In this document: positions 8,587-15,722 of the stretch, one piece after another | How the letters are laid out: each line of letters starts with the position of its first letter | How positions within the stretch are numbered: position 1 is the first letter of the stretch | NCBI GenBank assembly: GCA_030950085.1 | Contig: JAUZRW010000221.1 | Location: forward strand, 1-45,120 | DNA from: Anaerolineae bacterium | GTDB taxonomy: Bacteria > Chloroflexota > Anaerolineae > Aggregatilineales > Phototrophicaceae | Direction of reading: 5' to 3' | DNA: 45,120 nt | Notes under the pieces: generated by a model | Databases searched by the model: none | Told to the model about the DNA's origin: nothing | What the model saw: only the letters and a program-made list of their open reading frames with translations | Position numbers and translations under genes: made by a program

Positions 8587-8943
8587 ATGTCAATTGAAAT
8601 TTTGGTAACACTAACTTACAGTGTCGCAGCACTCTTCATGATGTTCATTTTCTGGGGAATCAGTTTAGTGGCGACTCTGCGTCGGGTACGTTTTAATAAC
8701 GTTGAACCGCTTAATTCTTACCAATCAAAACATCCCAATCAAAATTACCGTGTGGTTCATGGTCCCTTAGATGAATGGCATGAGTGGAACAAAAAACGGC
8801 GTGGTAATACCGCTAGACTCGACTCGACTGTCGTGATGCCATTGCGCTATCAGCAACCTCTACTCTTTGGCAACTCCCTATCTGACACCACAAAGCAAAA
8901 TGCCACTATTGATACAATTGATGCAGAAGTAAAAGCCAGTTGA
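8587..8943 (+). CDS. Small single-span membrane protein of unknown function
   Basis: 118 aa. One hydrophobic segment (about residues 5-29) followed by a basic stop-transfer stretch (LRRVRF) and a soluble, largely polar tail rich in Asn, Gln and Thr. I recognise no family. The ribosome site before the ATG is weak. The upstream 200 bp includes a short open frame (8393-8584) that I do not consider a gene. Confidence 0.55.
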   Translation: MSIEILVTLTYSVAALFMMFIFWGISLVATLRRVRFNNVEPLNSYQSKHPNQNYRVVHGPLDEWHEWNKKRRGNTARLDSTVVMPLRYQQPLLFGNSLSDTTKQNATIDTIDAEVKAS

Positions 8944-9058
8944 TTTTTTCTTAAGACAGGGTATGCAAACAGCATATCTGTCGTGGATGTATTTCAATGT
9001 TTTAGCAAAATGCGATTTTGCACTTTCGCGCCTTTGCGTTAGGCATTTCTCACGGATA

Positions 9059-9295
9059 GAAGATTATGCCGAAGCGACTAAATTACCCTCTGATTTTGTC
9101 GCAGAAGAGGCAAAAGAAACCGCACTCGCACAATCAAAATGGGTGCAGGCACGCGCCGAAGAAGATTTTAGCATTTTCCGCGATTCGCTGGCACGCACTA
9201 TCGAACTGACACTCAAAGAGGCAGATTATCTCGCTTATGATGACCATCCTTATGATGCCCTCTTAGGTAAATATAGCGACATTTACGGCTTGTAA
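9059..9295 (+). pseudogene. Fragment of an M32-family carboxypeptidase
   Basis: The frame from about 9059 reads EDYAEATKLPSDFVAEEAK and continues through ALAQSKWVQARAEEDFSIF to YDDHPYDALLGKYSDIYGL. This matches the N-terminal quarter of M32 (Taq-type) metallocarboxypeptidases, which have a LP.ELV..L..A...AQ.AW..AR...DF..F pattern followed by HPYDALLD.YEPG. The full family length is about 500 aa; only some 78 residues remain, and the catalytic HExxH domain is absent. The open frame extends upstream to 8963, but those codons come from intergenic repeat sequence (GCGCCTTTGCGTTAGGCATTTCTCACGGATAG at 9029-9058), which is the truncation boundary. No downstream continuation is seen. Best read as a dead remnant. 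Confidence 0.7.
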
Positions 9296-9318
9296 AAATC
9301 AATAACTGTGAACCACAA

Positions 9319-9348
9319 ATATGGGGACATTTTTGGGTGTCCCCATAT
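9319..9348. other. Long perfect hairpin between convergent genes
   Basis: ATATGGGGACA (9319-9329) pairs perfectly with TGTCCCCATAT (9338-9348) around an 8-nt loop, and CTGTG/CACAG can extend it after an internal bulge. There is no T-run on either side, so it is not a canonical terminator; it lies just after the stop of the multicopper oxidase gene. Confidence 0.6.
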
Positions 9349-9367
9349 CACAGCAGTTCAAACCAAG

Positions 9368-10882
9368 CTATTCGATACGATAATTCCGCATTAATCCCAA
9401 GTCTTCATGTTCCAGATTATGGCAATGATAGAGATATAGCCCCGTATAGTCTGGGAATTTCACCAATACCTTGACTCGTTCGCCGGGCATCAACAAGACA
9501 CTATCTTTCCAACCAGCACCATCTACATAGCCTTCTCGTACTGTGTCCCATATAGAGGCAAAATCAGGGTCAATTTGGCGGTCAATAACTTGAAATTGCA
9601 CGTTATGAATGTGCATCGGATGTGGCATGACCATACCCATTCCCCTGCCCATCCCGCGACCCATTGATGACGGTGGATTGATAAACTCCCATACTTCCAA
9701 ATCGCCCGCTTGAACGATTTCGTTAGCATCCACGTCTGTCATCTCGAAAGATTGTCCATTGATAGTGGCAGCCATCGCCTGCATAGCGACAGTAAATTGG
9801 CGTGGATTAGCAGCGTTGACTGCATTGGGCGCATCATTAAAGTTCGGTGTCGAAAGTTGTGCTGGAAGTGTGGCAGGTGTACTGGTAGCGTCACTATCAA
9901 CATTGACTGTCAGGATAGTAAATTCTGAAGTTCCCATACCGCCCTCTTCTGCACCGGAGAATGTGAGGCTTTTGAGCGATAAACTTGTCCCAACGGGATA
10001 AGTGCTGAAATCTACCCATAAATCAAGGCGCTCACTAGGCGCAAGCATAATATAATCTTTCTCGATTGGGCTTTGTAACAATCCGCCGTCTGTACCGATG
10101 ACTATCAGAGGCGTGCCGTCATCCCATGCCAGCTTGTAAACCCGTGAATTAGACCCATTTAGTAAACGCAGCCGATAAGCACTCTTTTCGACTGAAAGCG
10201 CGTAATCTGCTTGACCATTGACCATCATCCTATCGCCCAAAAATCCGTGCATCCTATCCATCATACCATTGGGAAGATAAACCATTTGGTTGTCCGCATC
10301 AAAAACACGGTCTTGAAGCATAAGTGGTATTTCATAATCGCCCTCTGGTAATCCAAGTGCGTCTTCTTCCTCATCGCTGACGAATAGGAAGCCTGCTAAA
10401 CCAGCATACACTTGTGGTCCCGTGCGCCCGTGTGGGTGTGGATGATACCAATAGGTACCCGCACGATTGATAACCTGAAAATCATAAGTGTAGGTTTCAC
10501 CTGTTTCGATGGCAAAGCGTGGATGCCCATCCGCCGTTTCAGGAACAGTGAGACCATGCCAATGTGTAATCGTTGATTCTGGGAGTTGATTATTCAGATG
10601 AATGCGAACCTGTTGTCCCTTACGGAAACGCAGAATGGGACCAAAATATGAGTTCGGGGTAGATTGAACGCTATTCGGGTCGCCACGAATGACCTCTGCG
10701 ATGTAACGCCAAGTAGAGGTCGTTTGTCCGGGTAAAATCTGTACCTGCTCTGGAATAGCCGTCAGAACAATTTCAACATCTGCTTCGATATCTTGTGCGG
10801 TTGCAGCGATATTTGGGAACTGCGCTAGAACAAGACCTGCAAAGCCCGTTCCAGAGAGGCGTAAAAAATCACGTCGGTTCAT
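9368..10882 (-). CDS. Tat-exported multicopper oxidase
   Basis: 504 aa from the ATG at 10882 (an upstream ATG at 10900 would add six residues). The N-terminus MNRRDFLRLSGTGFAG is a twin-arginine signal, so the enzyme is exported folded. All four copper-ligand motifs are intact: HWHG (107-110), WYHPHPHG (about 145-152), HPMHIH (about 421-426), and HCHNLEHEDLGLM (about 486-498), whose last Met is the axial ligand of a type 1 site. This is the three-cupredoxin architecture of CueO/CotA/bilirubin oxidase enzymes, which couple oxidation of Cu(I), Fe(II), Mn(II) or phenols to reduction of oxygen. A Met/Gly-rich stretch (GRGMGRGMGMVM) sits immediately before the third motif, comparable in kind to CueO's Met-rich segment, and would fit a cuprous oxidase; that is inference. 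Downstream neighbour is a ferritin-like gene in the same direction. Confidence 0.92.
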   Translation of the reverse strand: MNRRDFLRLSGTGFAGLVLAQFPNIAATAQDIEADVEIVLTAIPEQVQILPGQTTSTWRYIAEVIRGDPNSVQSTPNSYFGPILRFRKGQQVRIHLNNQLPESTITHWHGLTVPETADGHPRFAIETGETYTYDFQVINRAGTYWYHPHPHGRTGPQVYAGLAGFLFVSDEEEDALGLPEGDYEIPLMLQDRVFDADNQMVYLPNGMMDRMHGFLGDRMMVNGQADYALSVEKSAYRLRLLNGSNSRVYKLAWDDGTPLIVIGTDGGLLQSPIEKDYIMLAPSERLDLWVDFSTYPVGTSLSLKSLTFSGAEEGGMGTSEFTILTVNVDSDATSTPATLPAQLSTPNFNDAPNAVNAANPRQFTVAMQAMAATINGQSFEMTDVDANEIVQAGDLEVWEFINPPSSMGRGMGRGMGMVMPHPMHIHNVQFQVIDRQIDPDFASIWDTVREGYVDGAGWKDSVLLMPGERVKVLVKFPDYTGLYLYHCHNLEHEDLGLMRNYRIE

Positions 10883-10954
10883 ACGAAAATCTTTCTGCAT
10901 TTATCATACAACTGTTAAATATGTCTCTAGGGTGATGGCATTAAGCTAAAATGA

Positions 10955-10986
10955 GAGAGCAAATGACCCAATCTGGGTGATTGCTC
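10955..10986 (-). terminator. Hairpin after the ferritin-like gene
   Basis: GAGCAAATGACCCA and TGGGTGATTGCTC form a near-perfect stem with a four-base loop. It lies 28 bp after the stop of the minus-strand ferritin-like gene, followed on that strand by TCATTTTAG, a weak U-rich tract. Confidence 0.5.
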
Positions 10987-11013
10987 CCTTTCTGATTCAG
11001 AAAAATGTTCGCG

Positions 11014-11439
11014 TTACAGAGGCCAGTCACGCAACATACGCTCTGTTTCTTCTGAATGACCGCTTTCGTCGCGTACCATATCTTCAAGTTGTACAACCAA
11101 GCCTTTATCGCCAAATGCTTGGGCTTCTTCTGCACGTTGGGCATAGTCGGCGGTGGCTTGCTGTTCGGCGACCAAGACTGCTTCAAGCATCTCACGATTG
11201 GACTTTGCAACAGGTACAGGGCGTGCTTGGGTGGTCGGTTCACCACCGAGCGCGACAATTTTGTTTGCTAGATACTGCGCGTGAAGTTGCTCGTCGGCTA
11301 CCTCAGTGAGAAAAAACTGAGCCAATTGAGGGCGATAGGGACCTGTCGCCTTTGCCGCATACGTCAAATACTGAATGATTGCCCCAAGTTCACCGGCAAG
11401 GTCTTCATTCAGATGATTAATCATAGTTTGCTTGTCCAT
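11014..11439 (-). CDS. Ferritin-like diiron protein (bacterioferritin/Dps-like four-helix bundle)
   Basis: 141 aa, all helical. Two pairs of diiron ligands are visible: Glu in LAGELGAIIQY (about residue 17), ExxH in VADEQLHAQYL (about 47-50), Glu in LVAEQQATADY (about 92), and ExxH in VRDESGHSEE (about 125-128). This spacing is that of the ferritin-like superfamily and is closest to short bacterioferritin-type proteins; no haem-ligand Met was assigned. It may store iron or act as a ferroxidase. GGAGA lies four nt before the ATG. A candidate Fnr-type box is 116 bp upstream, and the multicopper oxidase gene follows in the same direction. Confidence 0.82.
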   Translation of the reverse strand: MDKQTMINHLNEDLAGELGAIIQYLTYAAKATGPYRPQLAQFFLTEVADEQLHAQYLANKIVALGGEPTTQARPVPVAKSNREMLEAVLVAEQQATADYAQRAEEAQAFGDKGLVVQLEDMVRDESGHSEETERMLRDWPL

Positions 11440-11554
11440 TGTGTCTCCTACGCTAATTAGATGTTTTGTCCATGTTTGCAGGCTTATCCAGTTGCCTTAC
11501 GCTTGGCTGTAACTAGATATATCCCTACTATATCATAGCAGCAACTTACTGTCT

Positions 11555-11568
11555 CCGACTTTTGTCAA
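11555..11568. promoter_or_regulatory. Candidate Crp/Fnr-type box upstream of the ferritin-like gene
   Basis: CCGACTTTTGTCAA matches the TTGAC-N4-GTCAA type of Fnr/Dnr box at GAC-N4-GTCAA. A related box is at 12378-12391. Both flank the Crp/Fnr-family gene. Confidence 0.35.
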
Positions 11569-11580
11569 TTTTGAAGTCAG

Positions 11581-12270
11581 TTATTTACCAAGCTCTGCTT
11601 TGGTTTCTAAACCTGTGTAATCGAGAATTTGTATCTGGTGTCGCTCGACGCGGATAAGGTTCTCTTTTGCTAGATTGCGTAACGCACGATTGAGGACATC
11701 GGGAACAGTGCCAAGTCGATTCGCTATTTCTGCTTGTGTTGCCCAGCGAGGTCGCTGTAACTGTTCGGCTGTTGACTCTTCGATTAAATAACGTGCTAAA
11801 CGCGATTCTATTGTTCGCAAGGAAAGGTCTTCAACCAAATTAACAAGATGTTTAACCCGTTTGGCTAAACGTTGAATAATGATGCGTGCCAATTTCGGGT
11901 GATCATCCAGCAGTTTCAGCATGACAGCTTGTTGGATAACCCATAGCGTTGATGGCTCAAGTGCGATGACTGTAGCGGGATTCGCAACCTCAGCAAAAAC
12001 CCCAATCATGTTAAAGACCGCACCCGCCCCGAAAAAATGTAAGATTTGTTCGCGTCCATCCGGTGACATCTTAATCGCCTTGAGCCAGCCAGAATGGACA
12101 ATATAGAGTGCGACATCTTCTTCCCCTTCTAAGAAAACAAACTGCCCTGTGTCATATTGTCGCTGCTTTGTCTGTTGGACAATCGTTTCGATTAACGCGG
12201 CATCAAGATTGGCGAAGTACGGAATGGTCGCAAGGGTATTTTTCAAACTATTTAGCAAATCATCAGACAT
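11581..12270 (-). CDS. Crp/Fnr-family transcription regulator
   Basis: 229 aa. A cyclic-nucleotide-binding-type beta barrel (about residues 18-120, with GQFVFLEGEEDVALYIVHSG), a dimerisation helix (about 125-160) and a winged helix-turn-helix (TQAEIANRLGTVPDVLNRAL, about 176-195) are visible. There are no cysteines, so it is not an Fe-S oxygen sensor like Fnr; the cAMP-binding Arg/Ser signature is also not obvious, so the ligand is unknown (haem and other small molecules occur in the family). It is transcribed away from the ferredoxin gene. Two GAC-N4-GTC dyads, one in the shared promoter region and one upstream of the ferritin-like gene, are plausible targets. GGAAG lies nine nt before the ATG. 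Confidence 0.87.
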   Translation of the reverse strand: MSDDLLNSLKNTLATIPYFANLDAALIETIVQQTKQRQYDTGQFVFLEGEEDVALYIVHSGWLKAIKMSPDGREQILHFFGAGAVFNMIGVFAEVANPATVIALEPSTLWVIQQAVMLKLLDDHPKLARIIIQRLAKRVKHLVNLVEDLSLRTIESRLARYLIEESTAEQLQRPRWATQAEIANRLGTVPDVLNRALRNLAKENLIRVERHQIQILDYTGLETKAELGK

Positions 12271-12377
12271 GAATTTTTGCTTCCATATTTCATTGATTTA
12301 TTATGCTGCTTAAGAGTCATTTTTCCCGATTATAAGTGTAACAAATCAAGCAGACAAGCAAGTCCCTCAAGTGAAAT

Positions 12378-12391
12378 CCGACAAAAGTCGA
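12378..12391. promoter_or_regulatory. Candidate Crp/Fnr-type box between the regulator and ferredoxin genes
   Basis: CCGACAAAAGTCGA has the GAC-N4-GTC core with an extra G/C pair. It lies in the divergent promoter region, 88 bp before the chosen ferredoxin start. Confidence 0.35.
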
Positions 12392-12465
12392 AGATTTGTC
12401 ATTGTAAATGGTAGATGCTGTAGTGGACACCTAGCATTATTATAGTGACTGATATGGAAGTGAAA

Positions 12466-12723
12466 ATGACAGAGCAGCCTAATATGCCCGTTCCGCAAAT
12501 AGATAACGAACGTTGTACGGGTTGCGAGCTTTGTGTTCGGGTTTGTCCCACTAAGGCATTGACGATGAAAGATGGTCTTGCACTTGTCACAAATCCTAAT
12601 GCCTGTACTTATGTAGGTCACTGTGAACGCATCTGTCCAACACAAGCGATTAGTCGCCCATTTCAGATTATACTGCATCCTGATATTGTGTGTCCAATCC
12701 CATCAGCATCTTCCACAAATTAA
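12466..12723 (+). CDS. Ferredoxin with one 4Fe-4S motif and one motif lacking a Cys
   Basis: 85 aa from the ATG with GGAAG five nt upstream; two earlier in-frame starts (12445, 12454) lack a ribosome site. Motif 1 is the standard CTGCELCVRVCP. Motif 2 is CTYVGHCERICP, where the second Cys of CxxCxxCxxxCP is Val. In dicluster ferredoxins, loss of that Cys leaves three ligands for the second cluster, as in 7Fe ferredoxins with a 3Fe-4S centre; whether that holds here is inference. The last part of the frame (about 18 codons, after ...RPFQIIL) runs antisense across a broken TPR gene, so the C-terminus has been extended or replaced by foreign sequence. It may donate electrons in the neighbouring redox/metal block. 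Confidence 0.82.
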   Translation: MTEQPNMPVPQIDNERCTGCELCVRVCPTKALTMKDGLALVTNPNACTYVGHCERICPTQAISRPFQIILHPDIVCPIPSASSTN

Positions 12724-12882
12724 TCGCTTTTTGCGTATCGCCTAATTTATGTAGCGTAACCGCCAAGCCAGCGATAGGAAAGTTGAAGCCCGGATTGATT
12801 TGCATCGCTTATTGAAAATCTGTCTGTGCATCATCATATTGACCGATTGCGAAATATGCCTCGCCCCGATTGTTGTACGTTA
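12668..12882 (-). pseudogene. Broken TPR protein remnant
   Basis: Read on the minus strand from about 12877: YNNRGEAYFAIGQYDDAQ, then TDFQ, a TAA stop, then AMQINPGFNFPIAGLAVTL and a further segment ending TQYQDAV before a second stop. This is a tetratricopeptide repeat and the conserved C-terminal cap of Chloroflexota-type TPR proteins. The TAA sits where Q/K is normal (FQQA/FQKA), so it is a nonsense mutation or ancient decay. The 5' part is missing. It overlaps the 3' end of the ferredoxin gene in antisense. Confidence 0.72.
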
Positions 12883-12992
12883 TGTTTTTGAGATGTATCT
12901 AATTTTCCAGCAAAATTCATACTGACTCTGCAAAAGTTAGAAAAATGCGTTACACTACCGGGCGCTTTAAGTGTTATAGACTTGAGGGTAGA

Positions 12993-13964
12993 GTGACACA
13001 CATTCGCATATTAATTTTAATTATACTATTATGGTTTACACTTTTCTCGGCGCAGGCACAAAGTATCTTTGATAGACCGTGGGCTGTCGATTATTATAAT
13101 AACCCCTACCTCGCAGGTGAATCTATCTTTGGGCGTTCTGAAAATGCCGTGGGGTTTGATTGGGGTACGGATTCTCCGAACGATGATATTCCCAATGATA
13201 ATTTTAGTGTGCGCTTCGCTAAAAGCGGCTATCTTCCAGCCGGCGTGTATCGCTTCATTATCTCGGCAGATGAAGGTTTTCGTCTCTACATTGACCAGCA
13301 AGTTATTCTCGACGCATGGGATGATAATGTACCCGGACAAACACTCGGACGCGATATTCGTCTCAGCGAAGGCATCCACCATATCCAAATAGATTATCGT
13401 GAATTTAGCGGTGAGGCTTTTATTTATCTCGATTGGGGGGCTGCTCCTCCCGACACCGAAGCTGAAACGCTCATACAGCCAGAACATATCGTCCCCGAAT
13501 CGGCGATTGGAACGGTCACAGTGACGGCGAATGCCTTAAATGTCCGCAGTGAGCCACGGATTGCGAATAATGTCCTGACTCGTGTACAGCGTGGACAGCA
13601 ATTTCCCCTCTTAGACCGCAGCACAGATGGCAATTGGCTACAGATTGCAGTAGATTCTGCAACGACGGGTTGGGTGAGTGCGGCTTATGTCGATGGCAGT
13701 GCGGCATCTCCGATTAGTAATAACAGCGATTTAAGCGGTGTAACTCTACGCTCTGATACGCGCTTGTTTGTGCGCGTGAGACCCTATGCCGATAGTGAAA
13801 TTATCGGTTTATTACGGGCAGGTGAAGTTGTTCCGATTGTCGCTCGCAACGACAATATGACATGGTGGCAAATCCGCGACGGCAACCAGATTGGCTGGGT
13901 CAGCGCCCAATTTATCACCCTCTCTCCAGATGTGAATCCGGCGCGTGTGGCAGTTGTAGAATAA
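12993..13964 (+). CDS. Secreted PA14-like plus double SH3b domain protein
   Basis: 323 aa from a GTG with GAGGG four nt upstream; the frame is open from 12945. Signal peptide (about 25 residues, ending AQAQ). A PA14-like beta-sandwich follows (about 26-150: WAVDYYNNPYLAG at the start, SADEGFRLYIDQQVILDAW, then HHIQIDYREFSGEAFIYLDW). Two bacterial SH3 domains come next (about 165-225 and 235-305), each with the ALNVRSEP/LFVRVRP start and GWVSAAYV/GWVSAQFI end. PA14 domains often bind carbohydrate; SH3b domains bind cell-wall or other ligands. Likely an extracellular adhesin-like or envelope-binding protein; no catalytic domain is seen. It is convergent with an FHA gene across a terminator. Confidence 0.8.
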   Translation: MTHIRILILIILLWFTLFSAQAQSIFDRPWAVDYYNNPYLAGESIFGRSENAVGFDWGTDSPNDDIPNDNFSVRFAKSGYLPAGVYRFIISADEGFRLYIDQQVILDAWDDNVPGQTLGRDIRLSEGIHHIQIDYREFSGEAFIYLDWGAAPPDTEAETLIQPEHIVPESAIGTVTVTANALNVRSEPRIANNVLTRVQRGQQFPLLDRSTDGNWLQIAVDSATTGWVSAAYVDGSAASPISNNSDLSGVTLRSDTRLFVRVRPYADSEIIGLLRAGEVVPIVARNDNMTWWQIRDGNQIGWVSAQFITLSPDVNPARVAVVE

Positions 13965-13983
13965 CCAAACTCTGTATCAAAAA

Positions 13984-14003
13984 AGAGAGGTTTTAGCCTC
14001 TCT
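13984..14003 (-). terminator. Rho-independent terminator of the FHA gene
   Basis: AGAGAGG and CCTCTCT pair around TTTTAG. On the minus strand the stem is followed by TTTTTTG, so it ends transcription from the FHA gene at 14038; it can also act on the convergent PA14-SH3b gene. Confidence 0.75.
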
Positions 14004-14037
14004 CAAGATTTGTTGTGATTGTTTTATGATGCGTCAT

Positions 14038-14469
14038 TTAACCGATAAATTGCACGCGAACAGGTAATCTACCGAGCATAATTTCATCGCCATCGGCTAG
14101 TGGGTATTCACGCATGGTATAAAGTTTCTGCCCATTGATGAATGTCCCATTACGGCTGTTGAAATCTTTGATGACAACACGTCCGTTGACGACTTGTATC
14201 ACAGCATGTTCATGCGAAACGCCATTTTTGGCAGCATCAGCACTTGCAAAATCGACATCAATCGGGTCTTGTGCCACACCGCCATCGGAACGCCCCAACA
14301 TAATATAAATACGGCTGAGGGCATCAATATGACGACCATCCGGCAAGACAAAGCGCAGACAATCCATTTTCTTCGGTTGTGTCAGCATCCCTGTCAAACG
14401 TTTGAAGCTGTTATCAGCGATAGCGGAAACTTCGTTTGTAATACGCATTTTTTGGAATTGTTCTGCCAT
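14038..14469 (-). CDS. FHA domain protein
   Basis: 143 aa. A forkhead-associated domain fills residues 38-140: IMLGRSDGG (the conserved GR), SHEHAVI (the SxxH phosphothreonine-contact motif) and DFNSRNGTFING (the NGT loop) are all in place. FHA domains bind phosphothreonine peptides, usually as readers of Ser/Thr kinases; none is encoded nearby. The N-terminal 37 residues are polar and may hold the threonine used for self-recognition, which is inference. Cytoplasmic, no membrane span. AGAGG lies seven nt before the ATG. Confidence 0.88.
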   Translation of the reverse strand: MAEQFQKMRITNEVSAIADNSFKRLTGMLTQPKKMDCLRFVLPDGRHIDALSRIYIMLGRSDGGVAQDPIDVDFASADAAKNGVSHEHAVIQVVNGRVVIKDFNSRNGTFINGQKLYTMREYPLADGDEIMLGRLPVRVQFIG

Positions 14470-14576
14470 GATTAGACCTCTTTAATCAGCATAATATACC
14501 GTCATTATACACCAAAACAACGCTCAAGTGCGGTAAATGGTATAAAAAATAGTAAAGATTTGTGCATAACCAAAAC

Positions 14577-15344
14577 TTAGCGTCCACGCATGGAATTATA
14601 GGTATCGCTAATTTCCGAATTTAAGGGCTTCCAAGCGCCATAATAAAAAGCCATAGCGAAGAGCAATAGCGCAATAGCTGCCCACGTCAGCGCAATCATC
14701 GAGGCAGGGACAAACGGTGTGACATCTCGTGAGAAATTCGCCGCGTCGTTCTGGTCGATTCCAGCATCAATTACACGCATTAGAATGAAGACATCAAAGA
14801 CCGCATTCAAGGCGGTGATAATCGCCAGCACATTGAGTACCAGTAGCGTCAACATCTGCGGCAATTTTGCCCCAACTGCAATCAAGACCAGCGCAAAACC
14901 CACCCCAATCAGCAGAGCTAAAAATTGCACTGAATTCATCAGCACCAGTGCGAGTGTGAAAAACATGACAGCACCGCCGAGTGCATAGGCGATACCATTG
15001 GCAAAACGTGGGAAGCGATTAACCATGAAGAATAAGAATGAACCGAATAATGCCGCGCCAAGATAGCCTGCCGGAGAAATTAACCAGCGTGTCCCACCAG
15101 AACTGACCACATGACCAGAGCCACCGGCATCGACAACAAACTCATGAATACGTCCCCCAGTAAGCAATGTCGTTATCGCATGACCTGCTTCGTGGACATA
15201 CGTAACAAATAGGCGCAGTGGGTACATCACGATATCCAGTTGCGGAATGTTCCACATAATGTAGGTGACAATCATAGCAAGCATCGCAATAAATAATGCT
15301 CGCCGCCGATGATTGGTTTTCTCTTTTTCAAACAGGGTATCCAT
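14577..15344 (-). CDS. M50-type (S2P-like) membrane metalloprotease homologue
   Basis: 255 aa, about six spans. HEAGHA (residues 51-56) in a hydrophobic helix is the zinc-binding HExxH of M50B-type proteases, followed by GGRIHEF and SPAGYLGAALFG (about 89-100), the usual companion motif near the second metal-binding region. The canonical NPDG third-ligand motif is not seen, as is common in the YugP/M50B-like group, so proteolytic activity is probable but not certain. Genes of this type sit close to FHA and signalling genes in this window. The start is preceded only by a weak ribosome site. Confidence 0.75.
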   Translation of the reverse strand: MDTLFEKEKTNHRRRALFIAMLAMIVTYIMWNIPQLDIVMYPLRLFVTYVHEAGHAITTLLTGGRIHEFVVDAGGSGHVVSSGGTRWLISPAGYLGAALFGSFLFFMVNRFPRFANGIAYALGGAVMFFTLALVLMNSVQFLALLIGVGFALVLIAVGAKLPQMLTLLVLNVLAIITALNAVFDVFILMRVIDAGIDQNDAANFSRDVTPFVPASMIALTWAAIALLLFAMAFYYGAWKPLNSEISDTYNSMRGR

Positions 15345-15407
15345 AAATACAAAATCCTATGATGCCAAATTTTCGGATTGGTTATCTAACACGAACATCG
15401 TTTAAGG

Positions 15408-15524
15408 ATTTCATCGAAAATCAGGAGCATAAAAGGTAATAATACATTGTAGGGGCGCAATGCATTGCGCCCTTACGCCCGAAAATCCATGATTTGCCGA
15501 AAAAACACGTTTTCTGTGCTTCTC
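15408..15524. repeat. Family B repeat, copy 1
   Basis: From TTTCATCGAAAATC to TTTTCTGTGCTTCTCC, aligned over about 117 bp with 37192-37310. Contains the palindromic core GGGCGCAATGCATTGCGCCC (15454-15473). It occupies most of the gap between the M50-type and FHA-SH3b genes (15345-15722); the rest of that gap is AT-rich and shows nothing else I can name. Confidence 0.7.
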
Positions 15525-15722
15525 CACGATTCGCATTATCTATAATTATTATACGTTACTTTTTACAGAAGGTTATGAAAAATTCGTAAACAGAGTGTAA
15601 TTTTCGCATATTTCGTATATTTCGCATGGAATTCTACGTTCCACCGACTATAGCTTGCCCCTACGCCGCATCTCGTTACAATTAAGAGTAGGTTACGCGC
15701 ACTCGATCGGAGCAAAGCTATT

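Noticed and set aside
11521-11568. TTGACA and TATGAT on the minus strand before the ferritin-like gene
   Set aside because: Spacing is 25 bp, too long for a normal sigma-70 promoter.
12445-12465. Longer ferredoxin starts at GTG 12445 or ATG 12454
   Set aside because: Both lack a ribosome site, while ATG 12466 has GGAAG at good distance and gives the family-typical short N-terminus.
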